Assembly (NCBI RefSeq): GCF_000149955.1
Contig: NC_030988.1
Coordinates: 4,296,543-4,360,542 of the forward strand
DNA from: Fusarium oxysporum f. sp. lycopersici 4287
Taxonomy: Eukaryota > Ascomycota > Sordariomycetes > Hypocreales > Nectriaceae
Direction: 5' to 3'
Length of the DNA: 64,000 bases
Of this stretch, positions 23,175-35,587 are shown piece by piece; position 1 is the stretch's first letter, and each line of letters opens with the position of its first letter. Below the pieces are notes generated by a model. That model saw only the letters and a list, made by a program, of their open reading frames with translations. It did no database searches and was not told the origin of the DNA. The position numbers and the translations under genes were made by a program.

Positions 23175-24619
23175 GGGGAGGTGATGTGTCGTTACTGAGG
23201 GTATGAGATCGAGATTGACTGAGGTGATTGTATTTCTTTTCCTCTTCAGTCATTTCTACTGAACATATGTTCTTTGTTGGGGAACTGGCTATGAAGTCAA
23301 TCACGCAAGTTGTATTTAAATCTTTTTATTTTAAAGTCCTCATTTCTTGAGCTGCTTCTATGTAACCTATTTTCAATGGTAAAATGTCAAATATTATCTG
23401 ATAAAAACATTGAATTAATGCATGGAAACTATGTTTCTATCCAACGGTCCATCACCGGTTTGATGGTAAAGTTAATGCAGCTAGATCCAAACATCATCAA
23501 ACAGATCGCTGAGTTTTCCAGACGGAGGAGTTATCAACTCAGTCTAATTGCTGTCGCTGTCATCTACTATTCCTAGGCAGTAACCGCACAATCGCATCAA
23601 TATGGCGTTAGGTGGCTATGTTCCCAAAGTTCTGGTCGGCCCTTCAAGCAATTATTCTAGCACATCATCAGGAGCTGTCAGCAATAGGAAAGCCACGTGC
23701 CAGCTAACAACACGATGGCCGTCGGCTGAACTCAATTTCAAACTTATGAATCACTTGCGAGTAATGTAACCTGCATTATGCCCAATGAGTCCACACCGTG
23801 TTCCTAGTGTCATATGTCACCTATTGATGAATTCTCGGGTGTACGGTATATGGTACATAGGTACTTGTATTCCTGGTCAAATGTTCGCCTGAATACCATG
23901 ACCCCGCTTCTGATCTCTGTTAATGAGATTCCTTCAGTCTGCCATGTTACAAAATGAGATGTCAATCTTGGTAGTATGACGTACTAGGAACACAGCAAGA
24001 CCAGTTGAGTGGATATGTTGGTCACCACCCACACCAATAAGCACTTTTTATATTTATTTAACTTCACCACGTCAGATCATTCCAACTGGGTATTGTCATG
24101 TGAATGGCGCTCTTGGGGAACCACGACACTGGTTTACTTTATCTAACCCTCTGAACTCTATATTAGATGGACACATTATTAATGGCAATCGTATGATTCT
24201 GTTTACTCATATGCTATGCTGACTTTACGTGCTTGTCGCGTGCCTCTACCAACTAGATTCACGCCTCGTTGTTATTTTCACCTTACCATCCACAATCTCT
24301 AGTCCATTTTAATTAGATCTCAAAGAAAACTTCATAAACATCCTTTACATAGAAGTTATAGGGAGCACGAGTACCATAAGAACTTACGAAACTCGACCCT
24401 ACCCGTGGATTCTAGCGCCGCGCCACCGTTCAAGCTCTCGTCCCAATGTGGTTAGTATGAGGGTTCAACGTGACCTCTGGTCATCAATCCACTCACGCCT
24501 TTCTCGATAACTCTGCATCGGAATGACTTCAAATTCGGCATATGAATTCATTGATACCATCTATATTGCTGTGTAAAAGCGCGAGTGTTTTTATCTAAAT
24601 GATGATGCTATACAGATGT
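23175..24619. other. Intergenic, no gene seen
   Basis: AT-rich, stops in all frames. A plus-strand frame at 23310-23576 has no domain. It leads into a degraded copy of a pogo-like element on the minus strand. Confidence 0.45.
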
Positions 24620-26480
24620 GACCTCTGACTACGAGACCGACGCCCGAGACGCGGCCGGTATCGCGAGTGGCGAGAAGGGCAGGCATTTTTCTGGGTTGAT
24701 GATGGTCTTGACGGTTAGAAACAACTATGAGGGTATTGTGCTTCAAATATAACACTTCAGTTGCCAATTCTCACTGTAATTAAGTCATTCTTTATTTCCT
24801 CTTCAGGAAACTGCCTTCGTAGTGGTTCTACCAGTTCATTCGTCTTCCCTTTCGTTAGAAGCTTATTAAAGGAGAGAATCTTTTATAGCTGGGGGACTTT
24901 CAGCTGTTAAAGTGTATAAACGAGGGTATCTTCATCGAAATCTTCATCCGGACCATAGGTAATTTCCTCGTATCGCATAGACGATCTGCAAGCTCTTCAG
25001 ACTTGATATGTATATCCGCAGCGGTCTCCCAACCCATACAGTTAATGTTTTCGATTCCATTTATAGAAATGAGGTTACACTGACTTCTATCAGGCTTCAC
25101 AGTAATACCAACAACAAGGAACGACTCATCTATCATCTCTTAGTGTTTTTTTATTTATTTTTATTTTCTTCGGTCACTGACTGACCATTAGGTCTACCCT
25201 TTTTACTTGATTTCTAGCTCATATAATATCATATCCTATATTAGCCACCCTTTAAAGGGCATATTAATTGTAATATTAAATGGCTGAAGTAATCTCATAT
25301 AGCCTGCAGGCATAAGAGCCAGAGTTCATGGATATTGTTTGAGCTTGCTTTTTACCCCCTCTGTAGGGTAGAAAGGGGCAGTATCTATTACCAAAAGGAA
25401 ATCCTTTATTTCCGACTTAATAGGCAATAGACCCTACTTAATTTACTTCTGGAATAGGACCCCGTTATTATATATATACTTATTATATATCACAGTAATC
25501 CCTAGAGTATACTAATCACTCCCATCCTTAGGAATCCTCGCATTATCACCATCAGACCCGTAGAATATGATTGTAGGTGGAAGCCGGCAGATTCTGTCAC
25601 CCAAGAAGTACAGAGTCAGAATTGCCTACCGCTTTTCCCACCCAGTTCGGGCTGCCTTCACAGAGACCGTTTTGGGCGCCCCCTAAATCCCAGGTACTTG
25701 CGGTTTCATTTGAGAAGGGACTTGGGGTCTCGTCGAATTTAAGGTATACCATCTTTCGATGTGTCTCTTGGGCGTATCGAGGATGGATTCAATTTCCATA
25801 TTTGGCAATAAATGCCGTTTCAATGGTGATAACCGTTCACCGTGTTGTACTCGCCGGATGAACTTGCAAAATGACGTACGTATATCTCCGTATGCCTCCG
25901 CCTTCCTCGTTGCCGCTTGGTAACTCTTCTTGTGACGATATTAAACATCTGCAAGCCAGATATGAGAGAATGTGAATAACTTCGCTTGGCCTTCATTCTT
26001 CACCGATTTTCTGAATATATATCTTGCCCGCTTTCTGAACCATCCAGTAGTTACAGCGCACTATTTCGCTCTCAACACCATGAATTTCTGAAACAGCTGA
26101 TTCTCGAGCTGGGGCCACTGTGGCGAATAGCTTCGTTTTTGCCTCTTGAGACTAAAGGTCTTGCTTCCACCAGGTTGATATATTTTGCCTAGGGACTTTA
26201 AAATACTCTGCTGCTTCCTTATGGAGTGACTTCCGATATCCATTGACCGATTTCCGGTTATCAGGGCCATAAACTAAATAATAATAGAGAAACATCACCA
26301 CTGCAAGCCTCCTTGCCCTTGAATAGGTCCCCTCTTTTCTTGTGACAGGCTTTTACACTTTATATTTGCGGCCTTGGGTCGGTTTTACTTTTGGCCCAGG
26401 TTCCTTGCGGCCAGGTAGCCTGCCTTGGCTTTGGTATGTGGATAGAGCGCTTTTCGAGGGCATTTCGATACATATAATGA
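24620..26480 (-). pseudogene. Degraded full-length relic of a C-type pogo transposase
   Basis: The segment aligns by eye, end to end, with the intact C transposase region at about 39040-40905 on the same (minus) strand. Shared stretches include a GGTATCGCGAGTGGCGAGAAG-like block at 24660, one encoding SIRKQQSILKSLGKIY-like residues near 26180, and RSYSPQWPQLENQLF at about 26100. Stops and frameshifts are dense and many substitutions look like transitions, consistent with RIP. No intact ends were found. It is an old insertion of the family whose intact member lies at 38.5-41.1 kb. Confidence 0.75.
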
Positions 26481-26514
26481 ATTCATCTGACTCCATGCAA
26501 CTATAGAGCAATGG

Positions 26515-26690
26515 GTTAAAGTAATAACGATGCCATAGCGAAGATTATCGGCATGTCGATTTGATATCTGGCCCTTTGATAGTCATATCTATGCTAAAAA
26601 CGTGTCTTAAGCTCTAATTGCTGCTTTGATAGCCTAGCGCTTGCCAACTGGTCATCCATCGCGGTCAGCAAGCAATGGCGAACAGGGATG
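26515..26690 (-). pseudogene. Fragment of an F-type pogo transposase
   Basis: Read on the minus strand, this stretch matches the part of the F transposase around 45800-45960, including GCTTGCTGACCGC, GGCAAGCGCT and ATATGACTATC words in the same order. It is strongly mutated. Matching was by eye and the borders are approximate. Confidence 0.5.
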
Positions 26691-29289
26691 GGCCAACACT
26701 CATCAAGTGCAACATCCATCATGACGACTGCAGTAGAGAGTTGATTACCTAGGGGCATTTTGTTGCGGCGACTAATGCACGTATGCCCGCGAAGGATTGA
26801 TAGCTTAATTAGAGCTCAAAGTGAAAATCGTTCCATCATTATTTTTCGGGGGACTTAATTGTAACGCCCATATGGTGATTTCAGGGTCTCAGCAATCGTT
26901 TAGCCAAAACTGAGCATGGAAGCAGGCACGGCTCCACAACCACCTTTCGCCGGACAAGGTAATTCTAATTGTTCTTTTCAATGCTATAATTCGAGGTCCA
27001 ATCTTGCTATGTGACTTCACACTTTCCATGCCACGATCATCAGTGATAGATATCAAGCAGTTAGCGATGCGCGCCATACCGTACATTCTCAGGCCCTTTT
27101 CCGCACTTCTCTCTTCATTACTCACGGTTTGATTACTACCATTACCTAGTGATTGCTTCTGAAGTTGTGTACTCAGTCCCATGGGTGTATAAAGGTCCCT
27201 GCCATGAATACACTTTCCGCTGATACGGCGAGCTCTTGCCAGATTACGATGGTAGCATAAGTAGTAGGTTTTAAGTACATCAAACTCATGGCAAAACAGA
27301 CACCAGGTCCTATGAAATCACCACGTAACAGAAATAGATGTGCCCTTCAAGCGCGGTACGTAAGCTGACATGGATGTACCATTGTTTCAGGGGGCGAGTC
27401 CAAGAAACGGTTTGAATAGCTCCCCTTCGCTCAATCCGAATCCAATTCCAGCGACCCTCTTTTTTCTTCGTTTCCATTCGACTTACATCTCAATTACGAC
27501 CCAGGTGTCATAATACAAGTTTCCACGCACTCTCTTGTTGATACCCTAGCTGCCTTTCATAAATACAGTCACCCTCCCGATGTGCCGGGAGAATAAATCA
27601 TTCATCATCAAGCATTACGATTATTGGCATCAGTCCTTTGAAGGCACCCTGGTGCTTACCAGAGTGAGCCTCAAGCTATCAATTTCAATCGTTCGATACC
27701 ACATTTTAGGGGACGCAATCTTGCTCTACAAACAGGGCCTGAGGAAACTAGATTGACAATCTCCCAACAGGCAAAATGGTAGTGGTGATTTAAGGATCGT
27801 CAACAGACTCGTAGGTCAGATTGGGCTATAAGCGCATGACCCCTCGCTAAATCCGGGCCCTGTCTTAACATCACAGATTAGTGCCATATGGAGCTCATGT
27901 CTATACTCTTCCATACTGTAGCTCGGACGACGGCTTCCAGCGGGGCTCCATTGTTGGGTAAGGGACATGGGTAGATGAGTAGATGCTTGGTCACTTGGTG
28001 AGAGTTGTGCCGTAGGAAACGTTAGGCAGTTACCAGCATCAGCCCTTTTGCATCCCTCAAAGGTTTTCAAGGAGTTGGTGAGCCTAAATTGTTGGCTGGT
28101 GTTATGAACTGACAGAGTAGCTTCTCCAGACAATGCTGGTTCAGTTCGTTCGTTGTTGATGCGTTCATCCATGGAATCGTCTAGTTTGGCAAGGCATGCT
28201 GTTACTATGTCAATTATGTTGCTATTCAGGGTGGCTTACTTGTTACAGGATACGATAATATGATAACGTAATTAGTTTGAAGCAGAAAAATGGACTTTTG
28301 GTATGAGAGGACAGCCGCTGTATATATAACCAGATAAGGAGGCGATTTTCTAGAGATTAAAGTTGACGATCGATCGTGCTAGGCGATCAGTGGCGTGACC
28401 TCTACTGAATGAATCATACGACAGAGGCATAGATGACATGTCCATCCCAGGGAGCTGGTTCAGGCTTGAATTAGAGTTCAAAGCACTACCAATGATACCG
28501 AAACGGTTAATTTCCTTGTACTTGAACCTTTCGGGATCCTAACATACCCGAGTAACTGGTGTATCACGTCTTGTACGATCTCTGTTCAGTTCAACTGTTG
28601 GTTTGATCACGTCATACAGCCAAACCCCTCACAATTCAAGCCGCCATGAGAACTCACTACTTCATTACTTGAAATCTAAATCTGCCTTGTTCTGAAGAGA
28701 CGTCTCCGCAACTGACCTTCTGGTATCCTTATTTCCGACTGTAGGCCGGTGGCTAAGAGCGACCTAAAATGAGCCGACGCTAACTCGGTTACTGGCGGTT
28801 GACCCACAACCATCACCATTTCACCAATAGCATTCTTAACAACGCAAAGCTTGATTTCGTCACCAAGACGTGCATGGCGCGTTGCTGATTAGACCCAACT
28901 TCTACAAGCCGCTATTTCTTCCTGTTGGCCCGGGCGTCGGTCCCTTTATGTTGGGTGCGTGATGGTGCAGGCGACTAGGGTCTTCAGTACCTCAATTCGA
29001 TCATCCTTTCTACCACCTTCTTCGTTGCACAACGAATGTTCTGAGGCAATCATAGAAAGCACACAGTTGCCAGGAAGCCACGTTTGGTGGTGAGGTGAAG
29101 TGTTACCCTGCAGTCTTGAAGGTAAGGGCAAACTCCGATTAAGTGCTGCCACCACCGGCATCGGGCTTAAAAGGAGTTCGACACGATTTGGTCAAATTCT
29201 CAGTCAAATCGTCTCAACAACGGGTTTCCTTTTGCCCGTCGACAGGCTGTTCCACAACTTCGAGCCGGGCCTTGGCGCTCATGCCACCC
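26691..29289. other. Gene-poor stretch; one weak open frame
   Basis: About 2.6 kb with no gene I can name. The best candidate is a minus-strand frame at 27816-28172 (118 codons, starting MDERINNERTEPALSGE). It has fairly coding-like composition but no domain and no clear introns. A CT-rich leader-like segment lies at about 27440-27560. Upstream of 29290 should be the promoter of the V-ATPase gene, with no obvious TATA box. Confidence 0.4.
27816..28172 (-). CDS. Hypothetical small protein, low confidence
   Basis: An ATG-started 118-codon frame with polar, serine-rich composition and no membrane segment, signal peptide or recognised motif. It stands alone in degraded DNA, so it may be spurious or a fragment of a lost gene. 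Confidence 0.2.
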   Translation of the reverse strand: MDERINNERTEPALSGEATLSVHNTSQQFRLTNSLKTFEGCKRADAGNCLTFPTAQLSPSDQASTHLPMSLTQQWSPAGSRRPSYSMEEYRHELHMALICDVKTGPGFSEGSCAYSPI

Positions 29290-32086
29290 ATGTCACAAAA
29301 GGATACCTTCTTCCGCTCGGCGGATATGAGCCTGGTTCAGCTGTACATCTCTCACGAAATCGATCGGGAGGTTGTGATTGCGCTGGGTGAGCTTGGATTG
29401 TGCGAGTTTCGCGACGTAAGCCTACATGCTTATGCCATCTCCATGAAGACTACTTATGTGTCATCTCAGCTCAACAACGATGTAAGCTCCTTTCGCCGAC
29501 CTTTTACGCAAGAGGTCCGACGCCTTCATAACGTCGAACGACAGCTACGTACGTACCTCATTACAACCTCGGAGATCATCCAGACTAATGGAAAAGTACG
29601 CAGGATACTTCCATGGACAGATAATAAAGGCCGGAATCAGGTTTCGGATATTTGACCTTGACAACAAGACTCCTGCGCAACCCTCGACCCCGGAGATTGA
29701 TCAACTCGTAGAGCGGAGCGAGAAGCTTGAGCGTCGCATTTCCGCACTGAGTGACAGCTACGAGGCACTCAAAGAACGTGAGCGAAACTTCACTGAATGG
29801 AGGTGCGTGCTGAGGGAGGCTGGTAGCGTTCTTGATCACACTTCCGCCAACCTCGAGCAGATTCGAGCCTCAACACACAACAATGACACGCCATTGTCCT
29901 CCGGCATTCAGCAGTATCGAACTGCATCTCATGTCGAGAGGGGGATTTCCAGTATGAGAGTTGACTTCGTCGGTGGCGTCATCTCCAGGGACCGTGCTGC
30001 TGCCTTTGAGCGTATCCTTTGGCGAACTCTCCGTGGCAACCTGTACATGGAACAGTCTGAGATTCCGGATCCAATAACTGATTCGACCAACGAGGTCATT
30101 GGGAAGAATGTGTTTCTCATCCTCACTCGTGGCAATGAAATTATGGCAAAGGTCCGCAAGATCGCTGAAGCCATGGGAGCTAAAGTATACAAAATCGATG
30201 AGAGCAGCGACCTTCGACGCAACCAGCTTCACATAGTAAATAGCCGTCTCGAAGACGTCCAGAGTGTTCTTCAAAATACCCAGGCTACTCTTGAGGAAGA
30301 GCTCAACCAAATTTCACAGTTTCTGTCTGTATGGATGGTGCTCATCGCAAAGGAGAAGGCTGTATATGCCACACTCAACCTTTTCGCTTGTGACCCTGGC
30401 CACTGGGCCCGCATTGCTGAGTGCTGGTGTCCGACGAATAATTTGCACTTCATTAGGACTACTCTCCAGGACGTCGCCTGCCGAGCGGGCGTCCCCGTCC
30501 CGTCCACCGTCAGCAAAATTCGAACCAACGAGAGGCCACCTACTTATCTGAAAACTAATAAATTTACGGAAGGCTTCCAAACCATTGTTAATGCGTATGG
30601 CACGGCCACCTATCAGGAAGTTAATCCTGCACTATCTGTCATTGTCACTTTCCCTTTCCTTTTCGCTGTAATGTTTGGTGATTTTGGGCACGCTCTTATC
30701 TTGGTCTTTGCTGCGTTAGCCATGATCCATTGGGAGACGCCGCTAAAGAAGGTCACGTTCGAACTGTTCGCTATAATATTCTTTGGCCGATACATTACAC
30801 TAGTAATGGCCGTTTTCTCTTTGTTCACTGGTCTCATCTACAACGAAGCCTTTTCCAGGTCCATGCCCATCTTTGACAGCGCTTGGACGTTTAGAAAACC
30901 GGAGAGCTGGCCAGAAAAGAGGGTTATTTCTGGTACATTAAATGATCACGGCTACCACTATCCGTTCGGCCTAGATTGGGCATGGCATGGGACAGAAAAC
31001 GAGCTTCTCTTCAGTAACAGCTACAAGATGAAGATGAGTATCATCCTTGGTTGGGCTCACATGACGTACTCGCTTTGTTTCTCCTACCTCAACGCGAGCC
31101 ATCTCAAGAAGCCCATTGATATTTGGGGTAACTTCATTCCTAGAATGATATTTTTCCAGGTTTTCGTCGGTTACATCGTATTTTGTATCGTCTATAAGTG
31201 GTCCGTGGACTGGCTCGGTACTGGTGCACAGCCTCCTAGCCTTCTAAACATGTTGATTAAAATGGTCCTGCAGCCTGGAACTGTTGATGAGCGTTTATAT
31301 GCTGGTCAAGAGTATGTCCAGGTTATTCTGCTGTTAATAAGTTTTGCCCAGATCCCAATTCTCCTTTTCCTCAAGCCCTTCTTTCTGTGGTGGAATCACA
31401 ATTATCGTCGCTGTCAGGCTTACCGTGGCATCGGTGAAACCTCTCGTGTCAGCGTCCTCGACAGTGGTGATGAGAACGAGGCTTTGGTTAGTCGACACGG
31501 TGATAGCGTTGGTGATGATGGTGAAAGTGTTATGGCAAGCACTCAGGACATTGATGAAGATCATGACGAGTTTAAGTTGGGTGAGGTCATGATTCAACAA
31601 ATCATCCACACTGTTGGTAAGCTGCCTTCTCATCTGGACTGGAGGCGACGTGAATGATAACCTTTACCTACACCTACAGAGTTTTGCTTAAACTGCGTCT
31701 CCCATACTGCTTCGTACTTACGTCTTTGGGCCTTATCGCTGGCCCACCGACAACTGAGCGTGGTTCTTTGGAACATGACTCTAGGTCATGCTCTGAGCAT
31801 GGAAGGCGCCCTTGGTGTCATTATGGTTGTTGTCAGCTTCTGCGTGTGGTTCTGCCTCAGTATGCTTAGCCCTTAATATCACCGCCATGTGATGGACACT
31901 GACAAGTTTATAGCTATTGCCATTTTGGTGTGCATGGAGGGTACCAGTGCCATGTTGCACTCGCTAAGATTGGTTTGGGTTGAGTCCTTCTCCAAGTTCG
32001 CAGAGTTTGGGGGGTGGCCATTCGCGCCATTCTCATTCAACGACCTGTTAAAAGAGTCGGAAGAGTTGAAAGACTACGTGCAATGA
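29290..32086 (+). CDS. VPH1: V-type H+-ATPase subunit a (Vph1/Stv1 family), complete
   Basis: Five exons: 29290-29415, 29470-29548, 29604-31616, 31680-31859 and 31914-32086. Introns are 54-63 bp with GT..AG ends, and all phases agree; 856 residues, the usual length. Subunit a carries protons past the c-ring in the vacuolar/endosomal membrane. The N-terminal cytosolic half starts [20 protein letters not shown] and holds the coiled coil [13 protein letters not shown]. The membrane half begins near [15 protein letters not shown] and keeps [12 protein letters not shown], with the arginine essential for proton transport, and [20 protein letters not shown] near the end. The gene is undamaged although its surroundings are degraded. 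It may be a second, accessory copy beside a core-genome paralogue, which cannot be seen here. Confidence 0.93.
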
Positions 32087-32879
32087 ATGAATGAATATAT
32101 TAACGAGGGATAATACTTCCCACCTTAAAGCATATGGCTGTGCCTGTTATAGTATAAGCAGCCGAAGGCACCATATACTCAACCTTGTCCACAGAGTTAA
32201 ACAGAAAGACGTGTATAAAATCTCTTGATTTCTAGCTTTGGGTTATAGAAGACCAGATCCAACAGCTATTTCCCGTCTGTAGGTCCTCTTGAGCGGCCTA
32301 AAGCACCCAACATAAAGAGCTTGGAGTAGATGAGACGAACACGGCGGCATACAAAGCGTGATGATCTTATTTGTCTCACAAAGGATATCGAAGGCGACTA
32401 AGTGCTGACTTCCATGTACGGTGAATCAATTAAGGATGGAGACCATTTTATCAGGTCCCCATATGCAAGCTTCGACATCGATCAACCAATCGATTTGATC
32501 GATTCGATTAATCGATTCGATTTCGATTTCGATCCATCAACTAGAGCCTTCCAGTTGATCGATATCGATCAACTATAAGTCGTGATTGATCGATTTGATC
32601 GTTGATCGCCAAATTCGTCGGGAATGTTAGGGTAGGTGTAATTATTTGTGGGGCTATTCCTTACTGCGCATCGGCCAGTACCGTTGTAACCTTAACCTGA
32701 TGCGTCATACAGCGTGACACAAGACAGACCCGTGTCCTTGGATGCTTGTCCAATGCTCTCTGCTTGAATATATTTAATTTAAGTAAACCTCATAGATTTG
32801 ACACTTGCTAACGTGGTAGCCTATGGTCTAACCTCGAGTACTCTTTGTGGGTCTTAGTTATTACTGTACTGATATATCC
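32087..32879. other. Intergenic with a TCGAT-rich island
   Basis: No gene. It contains the TCGAT/ATCGAT-rich island at 32475-32610, possibly the subterminal repeat region of the hAT relic that follows. Confidence 0.45.
32475..32610. repeat. TCGAT/ATCGAT iterated island with a 22-bp perfect palindrome
   Basis: ATCGAT and TCGATT words recur many times within about 135 bp. A perfect palindrome spans 32553-32574 (half-site AGTTGATCGAT). hAT elements often have such subterminal repeats, and hAT coding remains start 270 bp downstream. Confidence 0.6.
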
Positions 32880-33640
32880 TGGACTCTTTCGACGAAGAGG
32901 TAGAAGATGCTACTACCTTAATCCCACCGCCTTCTTCTGAGCTGTTAACTAGCTTGGCTTCGACTAAGTATGTACCTAGTAAGTTTCTAGACTATGAGGC
33001 TTGGACGATTGATAAATTCGAGTATTTCCCCGGCTTTATAATATGCCATGACCCTTCTCGGGAGCGGACTTGGTGGTGGTAATTCGGGTTTAGAATGAAG
33101 GATAATCGATTGCAACCTCATAAGATTGTATGGATATGCGAGAGGTGTTTTCTTTGTAATAGGCCGAAGACTATAAATTATGTCTTTGTTGCTTCTACGG
33201 CAGGAGGTATTATCTGGCATCTGAGTAGGGAATATAAGGTCGTGGTTGGTGCCATCTCCCTGCGCCCTATCCCATGTTGCTCGACGATAAGCATTGACTT
33301 GTTAGCCGCCTTGTGGGAAAATGATCGGTCTAGGTTCTAGGAATGGAGGCATATAACGGAATCTACTCGACATGCTTCACGCCGATCCTACGAATCCTCG
33401 AGATTAAACCCTTGTTAGCAATTCTCGTTTATTATTCGACCGTGAACCAGCTGCTCCTGCTTGACTGGCTTAGGTACCATAACCTCCCCTTCAATCTAGT
33501 AAACTCAGAGCGCTTCAGGCGACTCTTGCTCTACAATAACCCTTCTCTCCGGGAAGAGCAGATACCAAGTGACAGGACTCTCGTGAGCCTTCTAACAAGT
33601 GAGTACAATCGAACTGTCTCCTCTAGATTGTAGTGTTGAT
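32880..33640 (+). pseudogene. hAT transposase N-terminal relic (BED zinc finger)
   Basis: Translation of the plus strand around 32885-33240 gives [44 protein letters not shown] and [17 protein letters not shown]. This is the BED-type zinc finger that opens fungal hAT transposases. A TAA replaces the expected CAA (Gln) after WWW. The frame later resumes at 33343-33633 with [20 protein letters not shown] and [13 protein letters not shown], then ends. The rest of the transposase is missing or unrecognisable. Confidence 0.7.
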
Positions 33641-35022
33641 TGGCAACCGCCGCAGTGAGTTGCCTTGTCCAGTGATATGTGCCGAACGTCTTCCTTCTTC
33701 TCTTTTCAATGGTGTAAACGCTTCTGTGTATAGGTTTACTGATATTACTTGTGAGAATCCATGGGCCAGGCTGCAGCATGATCTCTGATTGCGGACGTCA
33801 CCCATCAGTACAGGTTTGGGTGCGTAGTAGGCAAATCGCTCGATTATTAGTTCATTATTGGCCTCCTTCCATAGTGCTATTCTCTTGTAGTCAACTACCG
33901 GTCATCAGTTGTTGGAGAAGATGATCACCTGGCTGGAGGAGCTTTGGGTCGTCGGGTACCGATTTTCCCCCTATCGTCGAGACACAGGAAACACTCAACA
34001 TTGACTTGCTTGGTGGAAAGAAAAACCCTTTTAAATCTTCTTGATCGAGAACCCAAGGGATTAATCCGATGGTATCTCAGCCCGAAGGGCTCAGAAATAT
34101 GGCCTACTCCTCTTCGATGACGCCACCGATATAGATATGCTCTTCAGTTCTCGTAAACGGCCGGCCAGTAACAGAACTGTCTCCCGAATAGTAACCAAGA
34201 ATGACCAGCATCCATATCAGATACTCTCCAGGTAGAGGTTTGAATTTAGATACACAACGCAATTGAACTACTAGAGACGAATCGAGAAGGGAAACCAGAC
34301 TTCGGGAAATGTGTTGATGCCGAAAGGCCGCTTTAAGAATGACAGAGTTATGGCTGATTTCGTAATTGAGCTGGCTTATCTTGTATTGAAAATCACATGG
34401 AGAGAGCGTACTTAAACTGGGAGCAAGCTAACATCGCGGAGTACTTATACATTTCACAATCACATATCAGGAATACAATATAATGCAGTCAAGGTTCAAC
34501 CCCCCTGCGACATTGTCTCTGTAGTTGAGCCCCCAATAACTCCTGAGTTTCGCGGAAAACACTCTCCAGCGAGTGCTTGAAACCCCATGGCGGATTTCCA
34601 GGCTCGCCCTTGTGCAGAATCTCGAGCTCTCCCACGTATCACTCACGGTGACTCGGCACCCCGACTACGCATGCGTAGATCTGACCGTCGCCGCCCTTGT
34701 ATGTCACGACCTCCATTTGGTGCATTGGGTATAACACCCGCAGGTTCGCTGAGGGGTTAGAGCTTAGCAACCTAGCCTGGGAAAGCGGACGTACCCTCTA
34801 TCAAGGTCTGCAAGGCTGCAGCCTCACTGTAAATGCTTGTTGTCATGAAGACGATGCGTTTATCTTTAGCTTTGAGGTGGAAGGTAAGTGGCCTCGTGTG
34901 GGCCGGTGGACAGCTCACTTGTTTATCCTGAGCTAGGAATATGGGGGGTTATTCAGCACCGTTTGATATGTCTAGCCTAGTCCGATGTGGTTACCCTTAC
35001 TCCGCAGCGATATTCGGGCTTG
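33641..35022. other. No gene seen up to the assembly gap
   Basis: Stops in all frames over about 1.4 kb. A plus-strand frame at 34697-34936 has no domain. It ends at an N run. Confidence 0.45.
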
Positions 35023-35482
35023 NNNNNNNNNNNNNNNNNNNNNNNNNNNNNNNNNNNNNNNNNNNNNNNNNNNNNNNNNNNNNNNNNNNNNNNNNNNNNN
35101 NNNNNNNNNNNNNNNNNNNNNNNNNNNNNNNNNNNNNNNNNNNNNNNNNNNNNNNNNNNNNNNNNNNNNNNNNNNNNNNNNNNNNNNNNNNNNNNNNNNN
35201 NNNNNNNNNNNNNNNNNNNNNNNNNNNNNNNNNNNNNNNNNNNNNNNNNNNNNNNNNNNNNNNNNNNNNNNNNNNNNNNNNNNNNNNNNNNNNNNNNNNN
35301 NNNNNNNNNNNNNNNNNNNNNNNNNNNNNNNNNNNNNNNNNNNNNNNNNNNNNNNNNNNNNNNNNNNNNNNNNNNNNNNNNNNNNNNNNNNNNNNNNNNN
35401 NNNNNNNNNNNNNNNNNNNNNNNNNNNNNNNNNNNNNNNNNNNNNNNNNNNNNNNNNNNNNNNNNNNNNNNNNNNNNNNNNN
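35023..35482. other. Assembly gap (460 N)
   Basis: Run of N. Open frames that cross it are meaningless. Confidence 0.99.
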
Positions 35483-35587
35483 ATCTTGACTTCGGTCAGT
35501 CATACTCATCTGAGATGTATGTTTCACTCACACTTGTGTTATACGATTGCTTTGGTGGAGATCAAGCCACTAATCTGTGAGCGACTC

